Positions 53,823-64,000 of a stretch of DNA of 64,000 bases are shown here, one piece after another. Made by a program: the position numbers and the translations under genes. A model generated the notes under the pieces. That model was not told where the DNA came from and did not search any database. It saw only the letters and a program-made list of their open reading frames with translations. The DNA lies in assembly GCA_030710605.1 (NCBI GenBank), contig CP092880.1, positions 22,774,467 to 22,838,466 on the forward strand. The letters are read 5' to 3'. Position 1 is the stretch's first letter; each line of letters opens with the position of its first letter. Origin of the DNA: Cordylochernes scorpioides. Taxonomy: Eukaryota > Arthropoda > Arachnida > Pseudoscorpiones > Chernetidae.

Positions 53823-55086
53823 TCTATATATATAATTGCCTTATTTTGTCTGTCTGAAGCTCACGGATAGAATGCGCGCCCATTGGCTGCCGGCGAACAC
53901 GTGATCTCCCTGCCCCCCTCTAGGCAACCCTGTTATCAGCTGTGTGATACATACACCTGTCTATAGCGGCCATTCTAGACTACCCTGTTATCAGCAGTGT
54001 GTTACATCCACCTGTCTATACAGACCACCCTGTCTATAGCGGTCACTTTAGGCAACCCTGTTATCATCAGTGTGTTACATTCACCTGTCTATACAGACCA
54101 CCCTGTCTATAGCGGTCACTTTAGGCAACCCTGTTATCATCAGTGTGTTACATTCACCTGTCTATACAGACCACCCTGTCTATAGCGGTCACTTTAGGCA
54201 ACCCTGTTATCAGCAGTGTGTTACATCCACCTGTCTATACAGACCACTCTGTTTATAGCGGCCACTCGAGACAACCCTGTTATCAGCTGTGTGATACATA
54301 CCCCTGTCTATACAGACCACCCTGTCTATAGCGACCACTATAGACAACCCTGTTATCAGCTGTGTGATACATCCACCTGTCTATACAGACCACCTGTATA
54401 TAGCGGCCATTCTAGAAAACCCTGTTATCAGCTGTGTGATACATACACCTGTCTACAGCGGCCACTCTAGACAACCCTGTTATCAGCTGTGTGATACATC
54501 CACCTGTCTATACAGACCACCCTGTATATAGCGGCCATTCTAGATAACCCTGTTATCAGCGTGATACATCCACCTGTCTATACAGACCACCCTGTATATA
54601 GCGGCCATTCTAGATAACCCTGTTATCAGCTGTGTGATACATACACCTGTCTATAGCGGCCACTCTAGACAACCCTGTTATCAGCTGTGTGATACATCCA
54701 CCTGTCTATACAGACCACCCTGTCTATAGCGGTCACTTTTGGCAACCCTGTTATCAGCAGTGTGATACATACACCTGTCTATACAGACCACCCTGTCTAT
54801 AGCGACCACTCTAGACAACCCTGTTATCAGCTGTGTGATACATCCCCCTGTCTATACAGACCACCCTGTCTATAGCGGCCACTCTAGGCAACCCTGTTAT
54901 CAGCTGTGTGATACATCCACCTGTCTATACAGACCACTCTGTCTATAGCGGCCACTCTAGGCAACCCTAGGAAGCAAGATATATACAAGGTGTAGACAAG
55001 ATGAAGATCTAGATGAAGATTAAAACGTTTTTTAAAATATATTCGCACCCGGTAAAACCCGGGCGTTGCCCGGGCCATTCGTCTAG
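53823..55086 (+). mobile_element. Non-autonomous Helitron
   Basis: Starts TCTATATATATAATTGCC and ends in a 7-bp hairpin CCCGGGC/GCCCGGG (55,058-55,074), eight bases, then CTAG (55,083-55,086). It is inserted between A (53,822) and T (55,087) with no target duplication. These are the defining ends of Helitrons. The inside lacks Rep/helicase and is almost wholly a minisatellite. It was presumably moved by an autonomous relative through rolling-circle replication. Confidence 0.82.
53929..54967. repeat. 73-bp minisatellite inside the Helitron
   Basis: About 15 units start with CCCTGTTATCAG, with CACCTGTCTATACAGACCACC and CTATAGCGGCCACT. Most are 73 bp; three are 53-56 bp because the TATACAGACCACCCTG part is missing. 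Short plus-strand frames are produced by the period, not by coding. Confidence 0.88.
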
Positions 55087-55735
55087 TAATGAATATGTGT
55101 ATTAGCCCGTATCACATGCGACGGATACATTTGAAAATATTCCCACCGTATAGATATCAATAGTGTGTCACACATGTATATCTGAGCCAAAATACAAAAC
55201 ATGTTTGAATGCGCATTTAAAGCATTTTTCAATTCTAAATATATATATGTCGTAACCCCGGGTAAGACAACAAGTGAGTTGGAAGCAGTCGGGTTGAGTG
55301 GCAAGGCGTGCAGAGTGGGAAGTCCGCACGGGACAGTAAGGACAAAGTTTGGGATCAAATGACGCTCTCCTAGTACGTCTCGAGTGGCACTAGAACCAGG
55401 GGAAAGTTGAGGATTAACTGAGGAAATCTCGGCGTCCTGCATGAAGCCGCGGAGGCAGTGAGGAACCAAAACGGCGGCCACGAGGGCCGCCTTAGACCTA
55501 GCACTGAGCGGGCCTCTCCGAAAATATCCACTGTAACCTAACTAACTGTCAACATCCGGACCAACGCCCCTTCTTTTTCCCTCTCTGGATCCCCCGGGTG
55601 TCCAGTGGCAAGCTGGTGTCACTTTGAGACGACTAGAAAAGACGTCACACTTTATTACTTACATATCACATTGTTTAAATTACGATATATATATATCGTA
55701 TATTTTAAACTGTATAATAATGATACTTTTAGTAT
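55087..55735. other. Unassigned DNA
   Basis: A GC-richer stretch at 55,300-55,640 (CGGCGGCCACGAGGGCCGCC is a hairpin) lacks a convincing ORF or RNA match. Confidence 0.4.
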
Positions 55736-56870
55736 TACGATGTACTAGAGCGCCATCTGTTATCAAATTATAAAACTATTTTTGAGGCGTATTATTCTTT
55801 TTAAAATAAAACAATTTCTATTGTCCTTACTACGATGAAAAAATTAAAGGGAGGGCCTGGCTCATCAGTGGTGAACCCTCCCAGCGGTTTCGCCAGTTTA
55901 ATCTACCATACCGCTGTAATATTGCATTTTTGGAACTTCCTTTTATAGGTGACCGTTGTAAGAATCTTGGAATGGGTATTTTAGAAGAACTATGGACATA
56001 AGCTTTTAGGACAGCAGAATTAAATATAATTATAAATATATAATATGCTTCGAGCAATCGCTCTTCCGCAAATATCAAATTGTGTCTTTTATTAGAACTA
56101 TAATGTTACGATGTACTAGAGCGCCATCTGTTATCAAATTATAAAACTATTTTTGAGGCGTATTATTCTTTTTAAAATAAAACAATTTCTACTGTCCTTA
56201 CTGCGATGAAAAAATTAAAGGGAGGGCCTGGCTCATCAGTGGTGAACCCTCCCAGCGGTTTCGCCAGTTTAATCTACCATACCGTAGATTCTTACAACGG
56301 TCACCTATAAAAGGAAGTTCCAAAAATGCAATATAACAGCGGTATGGTAGATTAAACTGGCGAAACCGCTGGGAGGGTTCACCACTGATGAGCCAGGCCC
56401 TCCCTTTAATTTTTTCATCGCAGTAAGGACAGTAGAAATTGTTTTATTTTAAAAAGAATAATACGCCTCAAAAATAGTTTTATAATTTGATAACAGATGG
56501 CGCTCTAGTACATCGTAACATTATAGTTCTAATAAAAGACACAATTTGATATTTGCGGAAGAGCGATTGCTCGAAGCATATTATATATTTATAATTATAT
56601 TTAATTCTGCTGTCCTAAAAGCTTATGTCCATAGTTCTTCTAAAATACCCATTCCAAGATTCTTACAACGGTCACCTATAAAAGGAAGTTCCAAAAATGC
56701 AATATAACAGCGGTATGGTAGATTAAACTGGCGAAACCGCTGGGAGGGTTCACCACTGATGAGCCAGGCCCTCCCTTTAATTTTTTCATCGCAGTAAGGA
56801 CAGTAGAAATTGTTTTATTTTAAAAAGAATAATACGCCTCAAAAATAGTTTTATAATTTGATACTTTTAG
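55736..56870. repeat. Cluster of four family P units, inverted and direct
   Basis: Order: inverted unit 55,736-56,090, partial inverted 56,100-56,282, partial direct 56,283-56,515, direct 56,517-56,870. Units are nearly identical and end in GATGTACTAGAGCGCCATCTG. In the 56,283 copy CTGGC (56,357-56,361) precedes GAAA, GGGAGGG is at 56,371-56,377, CTGATGA at 56,385-56,391, GCCAG at 56,392-56,396 and CCCTCCC at 56,398-56,404. A plain hairpin between the inverted halves is also possible. Confidence 0.8.
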
Positions 56871-58030
56871 TATATTTAACATATCTTCCAATTAGTTAAA
56901 GCCGATACCTTATAATATCCTACCCTTCTATTGAAAAGTACACTATTTATATTTACTACCACCCCATATTTTGTATATAAACTATTTCTATTTAAACCCC
57001 CTACTTGTATTTAAACTTTAAATGGTGACTTCAAAATAAAGATCCAATGAGTGTTCGGTCAGCTGGTGGCAGGGACAGAGGGGAGGAAAAAAGGTCAACG
57101 CCCAGCCCATGTGGCCCCCCAGGGACTCTTTATAGACGACCCCTGAAAACAGGATAGGTTTGGGCGGGGGGGTCAGCAGCAGATGTTCTAGAGTGTGTTT
57201 CTCGGCAAGCCGCTTCAGTCTGGCTCTCCATGTCTCGGTGATAAGCATCCAAGTTTGTGTCATGGCCTCTACCTCTGTCCCGTGGGCTGTCCCCGATCCC
57301 TCTCTGTGCTAACATCTAGCCCTGCATCTGCTTCTTGTTGTCTGCGTGTGGGAACAACATCAACACTCGTCTCACATACACGACTGCCAGTTTATCCATT
57401 CGTCGGCAGGATCACATTTGCAACAATATTACATATATATGTCGTACCACAATCACTAGCAGTCATGGGCCCAAGTGGTTTCAGGGGTCTATAAGTAACA
57501 CAAAAAACGACTATTTTTATTTTTTAGAATCTATTAGAAAATACATTTGGTTATAGTGAGGATGTTTATTTTTTAAAATGTTAGCTGGTTTTTAAATAGT
57601 ATTTTAATGGCTTCAGTTGTCTTGTCATTAAAGGTATCCATCCCAATTTCTTCATATTTAATTTGTAACACGCTTTGTATTTATTTATGTAAAATATTTT
57701 ATTATTCTTTGATTTTTCTTCATATAGTTAGGTAGTCACTGTTCTTTCATTCCTCCTCTAATATCGCATAAGTTATTTTTGTTTTGTTGTTTATATATAA
57801 TGGTTAACCTTGTTGTAATTGAATTAAATATTAAAACACAAAGTATTGTGACTATCCCTTATTTCTAAATAGAAAACGTTATATAATTATTCGACGTTTT
57901 ATTATGAAGGCGAATTTCTTTTTGGTTTATATAATTTCTACAAGGCTGCAGTCACCGTTCGGAGGAATTAATAGAATCGCCGAATGTCGTGGTCCATTTG
58001 GATGAGGAAAGTGAATACTAGAACGCGACT
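56871..58030. other. No gene recognised
   Basis: 57,018-57,360 is GC-richer with overlapping short frames but no motif. 57,440-57,510 repeats the 43,010 sequence. The rest is AT-rich. Confidence 0.4.
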
Positions 58031-58225
58031 GATTCCACACTAGCCTGTTCAGTGATTCGCTAACCATGACGTAGGCACAAAGGAACGTGTGGCCATTGAA
58101 CATGCGTAGGACCAGGAGGCTGTTGTTGGGTGCTGAGTTGCCTGGAGTATAGGAGCTCCATCTATTATTTCTTCCTGTGGTGAATCTGTATAAGACCGCT
58201 GGTCTTAATAAAGCTTTGTGTTTGA
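58031..58225 (+). repeat. Family F copy
   Basis: ACTAGCCTGTTCAGTGATTCG to TGGTCTTAATAAAGCTTTG. It matches the units at 10.2-10.6 kb. Confidence 0.65.
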
Positions 58226-58256
58226 GTGTGTGTATTATGAAGGCGAATTTTACTCA

Positions 58257-58442
58257 TTATTGATCTTTCCTGACTGTGCAGCAACCTGGTGTTTGACATT
58301 TCAGATTTCCATTGAGATTAGGTTTCTGAGGGAATGCCATAACATTGTGATGGTCACAGAGCAGTTCACTCAGCTCTCCAAGTTTATTCTGTGTTTCCTT
58401 GTTGTTCAATTGTTTGCAAATGCATACGAGGACCCTGAGCAC
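58257..58442 (-). pseudogene. LINE endonuclease N-terminus, decayed
   Basis: LNNKETQNKLGELSELLCDH and TPGCCTVRKDQ resemble the first strands of an EEP endonuclease of a LINE ORF2. The catalytic parts are missing. From 58,475 the sequence becomes a fold-back. Confidence 0.5.
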
Positions 58443-58474
58443 TTCATGTCTTTCTGTATAAAGTTAATAAGTTA

Positions 58475-58830
58475 AAGGGATCTTCCTTTGCGTTAAATTG
58501 GATCAAATCATCTTGACCTGGAGGCTCTGTTGTATAGAACACGACAAAGAATAAATCTAATGTATTGGCACTGTACAAGTTTCACAGGGCTGCGCTAGAG
58601 AAGAAACATTGAGGAAAGAGAGTTGTATGTGAATAGATATGTAAATGAACGATCATTTTTAAATAACTAACTCATTATAAATTTTCCTCAATGTTTCTTC
58701 TCTTGCGCAGTGAAACTTGTACAGGGCTAATGTATTGGATTTATTATTTGTCGTCCTAAACAACAGAGCCTCCAGAGCAATATGATTTGATCTAATTTTA
58801 TGCAAAAGATCTTTCACTTATTAACTTTAG
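58475..58830. repeat. Fold-back of LINE-derived sequence
   Basis: Arms of about 130 bp: AGGGATCTTCCTTTGCG, GACCTGGAGGCTCTGTTGT, AAGTTTCACAGGGCTGCGC and GAAGAAACATTGAGGAAA on the left, and their complements on the right, enclose about 60 bp. Confidence 0.65.
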
Positions 58831-58845
58831 GCAGAAAAACGCCGC

Positions 58846-59155
58846 CTTTGCCGGTCCCAAGCCTGGATGAAAAAGGAGGAGGGGGAGCAGTAATAAGCTT
58901 AATAAAAAAACCTGGGTTCAGCTGGCCCGGCTGATAGTACCCTGTAAGGGCTCCTAATCCAGGGATACAGGATGAGCAGCGTTTGTACTCCATGTTAGGA
59001 GCGACTGTACATGGCGTCTGTTCCTCATGTCAGAGGCAGCCATTTATTTAGAAGCTAAGTTGGCCTGCTACTGAGTAGTGCTCCCAGTCTTAATGACAAA
59101 GGCAGATGCATTCTACTTCACCCAGTGTGGAGATAAGAAAGAAGAGGAAGAAGAA
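58846..59155 (+). repeat. Repeat E copy
   Basis: GCCTTTGCCGGTCCCAAGCC through GGCCCGGCTGATAGTACC to GAGATAAGAAAGAAGAGG. The (AAG)n tail is expanded. Confidence 0.65.
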
Positions 59156-59374
59156 GATAGTAAAACATTTAATGCTCCAGTTCCGAGTCGGTTATACACC
59201 TGGGCGAATCCTGTGTAGGGCATAGGTTCCTAATAAACGAATCATTGTTGTTGATATTCAAGATATTTAGTTTAAATATAATTTATATAATTATGAATCC
59301 CACTGTAATGGCCTAAAAAATATTTAAAGAGGCTTGTTGTTGTTAATATTCAATATATTTAGGTTAAATATAGG

Positions 59375-59665
59375 GGGTCAGTGGAAGGATGATCTAAACC
59401 GTTGGTTTTCGACCGCTACGACCCGTGTTCGATTCCCGCATTTGGCACTTTTTTTTATGATTTAAAAAAATCTCCAATGGCGCCCGATTTTTGCAAAAAT
59501 CCAACCCCACCAGCGAGTGCAAGTAACAAAACGGGGCTCGCACATTTGTAAATGCAAAGTATAACTGCTTTTCATATGTGTAGACATGTGGTGCATTTAC
59601 AGTAAAAGCAGTCGTCTACTTCTGCCCTGATTATAATGACCTGTACCACGTGTAATAGGGATGAT
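59375..59665 (+). repeat. tRNA-derived SINE, family A
   Basis: Head GGGGTCAGTGGAAGGATGAT, B-box GTGTTCGATTCCCGC, tail CCACGTGTAATAGGGATGAT with an A-rich end. Between 59,666 and 60,314 I see nothing further. Confidence 0.75.
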
Positions 59666-60314
59666 AATAATAAAAAAAGGTTAAATATAATTTATTTTAT
59701 TATGAATCCCACTGTAATGGTTATCTCCAAATATTTTAAGCTGGTCATCAAGGCATTGTCCATCAAACAAAGAATCTTCTGCATGACAATTACGGTAGAA
59801 TGAAGCTGCCCCATAACGCTACCTTTGTAAGGTAATTGAGAACGCACTTAGCAGTTTAGCTCGCCCACCGAATGGGAAATCCCATCAGAGAAGGAAAAAA
59901 CATCTTTATTTATTTACCTGGAGGTTTTACGGCGACTTCACTGGAAATAACAATATTTTACTTTATTAGTAGATTACCTCTTTTAATGGGGTTGTTTATC
60001 TTTTTGTGTGTGCCATAGCATTTTCCTTTGTTTATGTATATCCATATTCGATATGGATTTTTGTAATATTATCACCTTTCTCTACATATTTATAAATTCA
60101 TTTGCTATTTATCGTTAAAGTTTGTAAAAATCAAAATTTTCTAGCAATATATGTTTCTTTTATAAAATAATATCGTCGAATAAATTATTGAAAAAGAAAT
60201 ACACAGCCAGAACCTTTTGATTTGTTACAAATTTTATACTTCTACATAATAATTTTCGATATTTTATTAAAAAAAAACCTTTGAGGTTATAAAAATATAT
60301 TTTTATATTGTTGC

Positions 60315-60600
60315 ACCACACAAGTGGCAACTTTGCAGGGTCGTCGACCTTGGTTTCTTCCTTCTTGGTGGTATACACGTTTCCCGACCGGGTTTTCATA
60401 GTCAAAGTGAATAAATAAAAGTATATTAAAATAAATTACCTTTTAAAGTTATTTTGTTTATTTATTTGTTGTCTTCCTCGTAGGTCGTGATCCGCAGTCT
60501 TGGTCTAGGTCCTCTCTCGCTCCAATAACCAATCAAGATATATATACAATAAAATATTACAAAAGGAATGAAACTATAAAAAGGAATGATGATAATCTAA
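60315..60600 (-). pseudogene. Gag N-terminus fragment of an LTR element (copy 2)
   Basis: Minus strand MKTRSGNVYTTKKEETKVDD with the same leader as 22,555-22,860, including TTGGAGCGAGAGAGGACC. The frame drifts into AT-rich DNA after about 30 codons. Confidence 0.45.
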
Positions 60601-60856
60601 ATAATTTGTTTTAAAAAAAATATTAAATATCATAGAATATTTTGAATAAATGTAGGGCGCATTAAAATTGATGCAACAATATTCTTTGTTATTTGAATAT
60701 TGAAATTAAAATAAATGCTTTTATGAAATGTTATTTCAAAAATAAAATTTTGCTTTCATTTTTTTGGAAAATAATAAATATGAGAAGTATACGGATTCGT
60801 TTTTAGAGTTTTGAAATCCTTTACTTAAATCTTAGAAATGAAATATTACAGGGATA

Positions 60857-61240
60857 CTACGAAAATTAAAATTACACCGCGAATGTTTCTTTTAAAAATC
60901 GAAATTTATTTTCAAAGAGAAATAGCGACATTTCTAACTTTGAGGATGAGGTATGGAAAGGTGAAACATGAAGAGTAATGGAGAACGGAAAAATAAAAAG
61001 TGTCCAGGGGCGGGAATCGAACCCACACCCTTCTGCTTACCGGGCAGGTGCCTTGTCCACTCGGCTACCCTGGACGTATTTTTCCGTTCATAACTTATAT
61101 TTAAAGTAACATTTAAAATACAATATAACGCGGCTGATGATTGTAAAACGAAAATTAAAAGAAACATTCGCGGTGTAATTTTAATTTTCGTTTTACAATC
61201 ATCAGCCGCGTTATATTGTATTTTAAATGTTACAGGGATA
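60857..61240 (-). repeat. Repeat T with tRNA-like module
   Basis: A full unit. 61,002-61,075 is the same 74-nt tRNA-like module as at 18,450. From about 61,140 the right part folds back on itself (AACGAAAATTAAAAGAAACA and complement). Confidence 0.75.
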
Positions 61241-62090
61241 CTACACTCATGGACAAAACTTAGGGAAGTTGAAAGTATTTTTCTGTTATTTTTGTGAGAG
61301 AAAGCAAGAAGAATGACAAATATCTGTAAATATTTTTTCTTTTATATGGGCTCATGTTAATACTGAATTGTATATAATACTTGATTTATGTTCAATTAAA
61401 TCCATAGCTATACTGGGAGAATCCTGTATGGGGCTTGATCCATAATAAAGGTTTTTGTATGTGTGTGTGTTATTTTTAACTAGACCGAGGTAATTTTGTT
61501 CACACTTGGTTATCTCGTTTGTCTTCAATAAAGCTCACTTTGTTTAAATATCTTTCAGAGTTATTGTCTGAATACCGATATACATGCTATAAGGTACAAC
61601 TTCCTTAAGTTATGTCCATGAGTGTATCTTTCAGAGTTATTGTTTGATCCCGATATACACGCTATAAGGTACAACTTCCTTAAGTTTTGTCCATGAATGT
61701 ATCTTTCCGAGTTATTGTCTGAATCCTGATATACATGCTATAAGGTACAACTTCCTTAAGTTTTGTCCATGAATGTATCTTTCAGAGTTATTGTATCAAT
61801 CCCGATATAAACGCTGAATGATACAACTTCCTTAAGTTATGCCCATGAGTGTATCTTTCAGAGTTATTGTCTGAATCCCGATATACATGCTAAAAGGTAC
61901 AACTTCCTTAAGTTATGTCCATGAGTGTATCTTTCAGAGTTATTGTCTGAATCCCGATATAAACGCTGAAAGTTACAACTTCCTTAAGTTTTGTCCATGA
62001 GTGTATCTTTCAGGGTAATTGTCTGAATCCCGATATACATACTAAAAGTTACAACTTCCTTAAGTTTTGTCCAAGAGTGTAGTTAGGACA
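61240..62090 (+). repeat. TTAAG-family array: seven 73-76-bp tandem units
   Basis: 61,549-62,079 holds seven units of TATCTTTCAGAGTTATTGT, GAATCCCGATATACATG and CAACTTCCTTAAG. Units differ by a few substitutions (CATG versus AAACG). Upstream, 61,246-61,270 carries the opposite terminus (CATGGACAAAACTTAGGG). Confidence 0.8.
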
Positions 62091-62211
62091 AATATGGGGT
62101 TGCAGTAACAATTCGTATTTTTTATATATGCAGATACGTGACGCTGTATTTCAGAAAATAGTGTATGTTTATAAGTAGAACTAGGGTTCAAAGTAACCAT
62201 TCCCCACCATC

Positions 62212-62512
62212 ACCGCCTTTGCCGGTCCCAAGCCCGGAGGAAAAAGGAGGAGGGGGAGCAGTAACAAGCTCACTAAAAACTTGGGTTCAGCTGGCCCGGC
62301 TGAAAGTACCCTGTAAGGGCTCCTAATCCAGGGATACAGGATGAGTATGTACTCCATGTTAGGAGTGTCTGTACATGGTGTCTGTTCCTCATGTCAGAGA
62401 CAGCCATTTCTTTTGGAGCTAAGTCGGCCTGCTACTGAGTAGTGCTCCCAGTCTTAATGACAAAGGTATTCTACTTCACCCAGTGTGGAGATAAGAAAGA
62501 AGAAGAAGAGAA
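62212..62512 (+). repeat. Repeat E copy
   Basis: CGCCTTTGCCGGTCCCAAGC to GATAAGAAAGAAGAAGAGAA. Confidence 0.65.
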
Positions 62513-62760
62513 GTGTATGTATATAAGTAGAACTAGGATTCAACCATTCCTCTGAAGAGAATGATAGAAAGTTACTGAAATGTCAGGAGTTAAACTATAG
62601 GTTGATATGGCTGTGTTGTTCTCAGAACTTCCAACCAACAATTGATCTTCAGTAATTAGTTTAGTTCAGCTACGACAAATTCAAATAACCGTGTTCATGT
62701 GTTATTATGGTGAAAATCATTTTTTATTCTTTAAATGAAGAGCTCAGGTTTCTATTATAT

Positions 62761-62952
62761 TGTAACAAAGAATTTATTAATTTTATTATTTTTTTTATTA
62801 ACAGAGTGGTCATTTTTATGTTTATATCTTGCGACTCTGTGAATTTCCCTCGTGGCTTATCTTTTATCTACAATTCATAGTTTGTCCTTCCCTGAAATAA
62901 ATTGTTGTCTCCTCCTGAAGTTTTTTTGTCTTCCCTAATTTATCACGTGGCA
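62761..62952 (+). mobile_element. Solo LTR (family TGTAACAAAG...GGCA)
   Basis: 192 bp with perfect ATAT duplications (62,757-62,760 and 62,953-62,956). Confidence 0.78.
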
Positions 62953-63049
62953 ATATCCTATCAAAGAGGTCTGATAACTGAATGTAGTATTTTTCAGTGA
63001 TATCTGTTCTGAATTTTATGAAATTTTTATTAGAAATTTGCCTTTCAAA

Positions 63050-63215
63050 TCACCTGGACACCTTTATTTTTCCGTTCATCATTACTCTTCATAATACACC
63101 CTTTCATTCCTCATCCAAAAATGTTGGAAATAGTCAATATTTCACCTTGAAATAAATTTTGAATTTTTCATTGAAAAGAAACTCATGCGGTGTAACTTCA
63201 AGTGTTGTTTTACAA
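63050..63215. repeat. Decayed repeat T piece
   Basis: TTCCGTTCATCATTACTCTTC, CTTTCATTCCTCATCC and AAAAGAAACTCATGCGG align with the 25.5-kb copy. The tRNA-like module is missing. Confidence 0.5.
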
Positions 63216-63319
63216 TGGTTGTAATTAACGGTCAAAATCTGATGGAATTCGTTTAAATTGTTCCAATACCTACTTTGATGGTTTACACTGATTGATATGT
63301 TGATTTAGGCTTTTTAAAA

Positions 63320-63890
63320 TTATATTTGTTTAACCCATTTTCTTGATAAATCAAGAAAAGCCGCCACGAACGCGTTCCGACCTGTTGGCCCTCGTCAGTT
63401 TGGTGCAGACTGTAATTCTACGACCAAAAATTGATCGAAGAGGGGTTTTCTTGATTTATCTTGTCGAACCAGGAAATACCTTTGTCATATTGAAGTTTAT
63501 GAAAACATTATTTAAAAAATAATAATAAAAAGGTCAGGTATTGATATTAAAAATAAAGAAAGCATATCCTGACCAGAAGCACATGTGCTTTTTAGATGGC
63601 AGAGTGCCATCTAGTGGAACGCTTCACGATTTTGCGTGCCACCCTTGCGCAGGGGCCATGCTAATCTTTTCTGTATCGTTCCAATTTTGTATATGTATCG
63701 CCGAACAAGAGTGGAACAGAAATCCAACTAAACATTGATTTAGCCTGTTCCTTGATATTTGGCCAACCCATTTTCTTTATAAATCAAAATGGGTTGGCCA
63801 AATATTATGGAAAAACCTATATAAACGTTTGATTGATTTTTTTTGTTCCACTAGATGGTGCTATGCAATCTGAAGGAGTTTTATATTAAT
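63320..63890. repeat. Fold-back cluster hosting a U6 insertion
   Basis: 63,340-63,480: GCCATCT-family end with a hammerhead-like centre (minus strand CTGACGA, GGGCCAACAGGTC, GGAAC). 63,540-63,870: fold-back with AGATGGCAGAGTGCCATCTAG on the left and CCACTAGATGGTGC on the right. Confidence 0.6.
63621..63709 (-). pseudogene. U6 snRNA pseudogene
   Basis: The minus strand contains ACATATACAAAATTGGAACG, GATTAGCATGGCCCCTGCG, GCAAGGGTGGCACGC and GTGAAGC, matching U6 spliceosomal RNA over nearly its full length but with substitutions (GGTGGC for GATGAC; a decayed 5' stem-loop; AAAATCG in the 3' part). It is flanked by an 8-bp repeat AGTGGAAC (63,613-63,620 and 63,710-63,717) and lacks the Pol III T-run, so it is a retro-inserted copy, not a gene. 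Confidence 0.82.
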
Positions 63891-64000
63891 GATTTTATTT
63901 AATCATACAAACATTACAATCATAACATAATAGAAAGAAAAAAATAATGGGAAATACAGCAATCAAATTATATATGTGCTATCGAACAACTACAACAACA

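Noticed and set aside
53997-54470. Regularly spaced repeats resembling a CRISPR array, with four overlapping short ORFs
   Set aside because: The 73-bp units are contiguous without unique spacers, and the ORFs repeat with the period. It is a minisatellite in a Helitron of a eukaryote.
56352-56404. Standard hammerhead ribozyme in family P
   Set aside because: Stem II-like and core strands fit, but only five bases separate the would-be cleavage site from CTGATGA, so stem I cannot form; I kept it only as a hammerhead-like or pseudoknot hypothesis.

Overview
The window is AT-rich, repeat-dominated nuclear DNA of an arthropod, most likely an arachnid such as a spider. That placement is inference. 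It rests on the mix of repeats (Ty3/gypsy and RNase H-bearing LINEs, tRNA-derived SINEs, fold-back elements, a mariner, Helitron-like DNA) and on one exon of an animal CNGA-type cyclic-nucleotide-gated channel. No prokaryotic gene organisation is present.

Host coding DNA is scarce. The secure piece is a 306-nt exon at 39,667-39,972 (minus) encoding the cyclic-nucleotide-binding domain of a CNG channel. A second likely host exon lies at 33,455-34,151 (minus): Ser/Pro-rich with a C-terminal coiled coil, not recognised. The rest is transposable elements, their fragments and satellites.

Layout. 1-3.5 kb: fold-back repeats, a TA-flanked MITE and a solo LTR split by a LINE tail. 3.86-8.45 kb: an LTR-flanked unit with two unrecognised minus-strand ORFs. 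8.5-13.4 kb: SINEs, LINE pieces and a fold-back with a hammerhead-like core. 13.4-18.2 kb: an apparently intact Ty3/gypsy element (gag and pol, 247-bp LTRs) inserted in a tRNA-like repeat. 18.2-21.4 kb: tandem arrays of the tRNA-like repeat and of two LINE 3' ends. 23.5-24.8 kb: a dead mariner. 26-31 kb: LINE remains, including a 2-kb RT/RNase H piece. 32.3-33 kb: AT-rich satellite. 34-38 kb: solo LTR, MITEs and fold-backs. 39.6-40.3 kb: CNG exon with an 86-bp minisatellite at its splice acceptor. 41-48 kb: many non-coding repeats. 48.6-53.7 kb: a second Ty3/gypsy (minus) with identical LTRs, a textbook -1 frameshift heptamer and two further frame breaks. 53.8-55.1 kb: a non-autonomous Helitron filled with a 73-bp minisatellite. 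55.7-56.9 kb: inverted and tandem copies of a structured repeat. 57-64 kb: LINE fragments, SINEs, a 76-bp tandem array, a solo LTR and a U6 snRNA pseudogene.

The most unusual signal is RNA-like structure inside non-coding repeats. Family P (about 14 copies) has two interleaved stems with compensatory changes, one of them bounded by CTGATGA and GAAA as in a hammerhead ribozyme. Three other fold-back families carry CTGANGA-stem-GAAA cores. These may be remnants of self-cleaving, retrozyme or Penelope-like elements. Several insertion events can be read directly from target duplications and from empty-site paralogues inside the same window.
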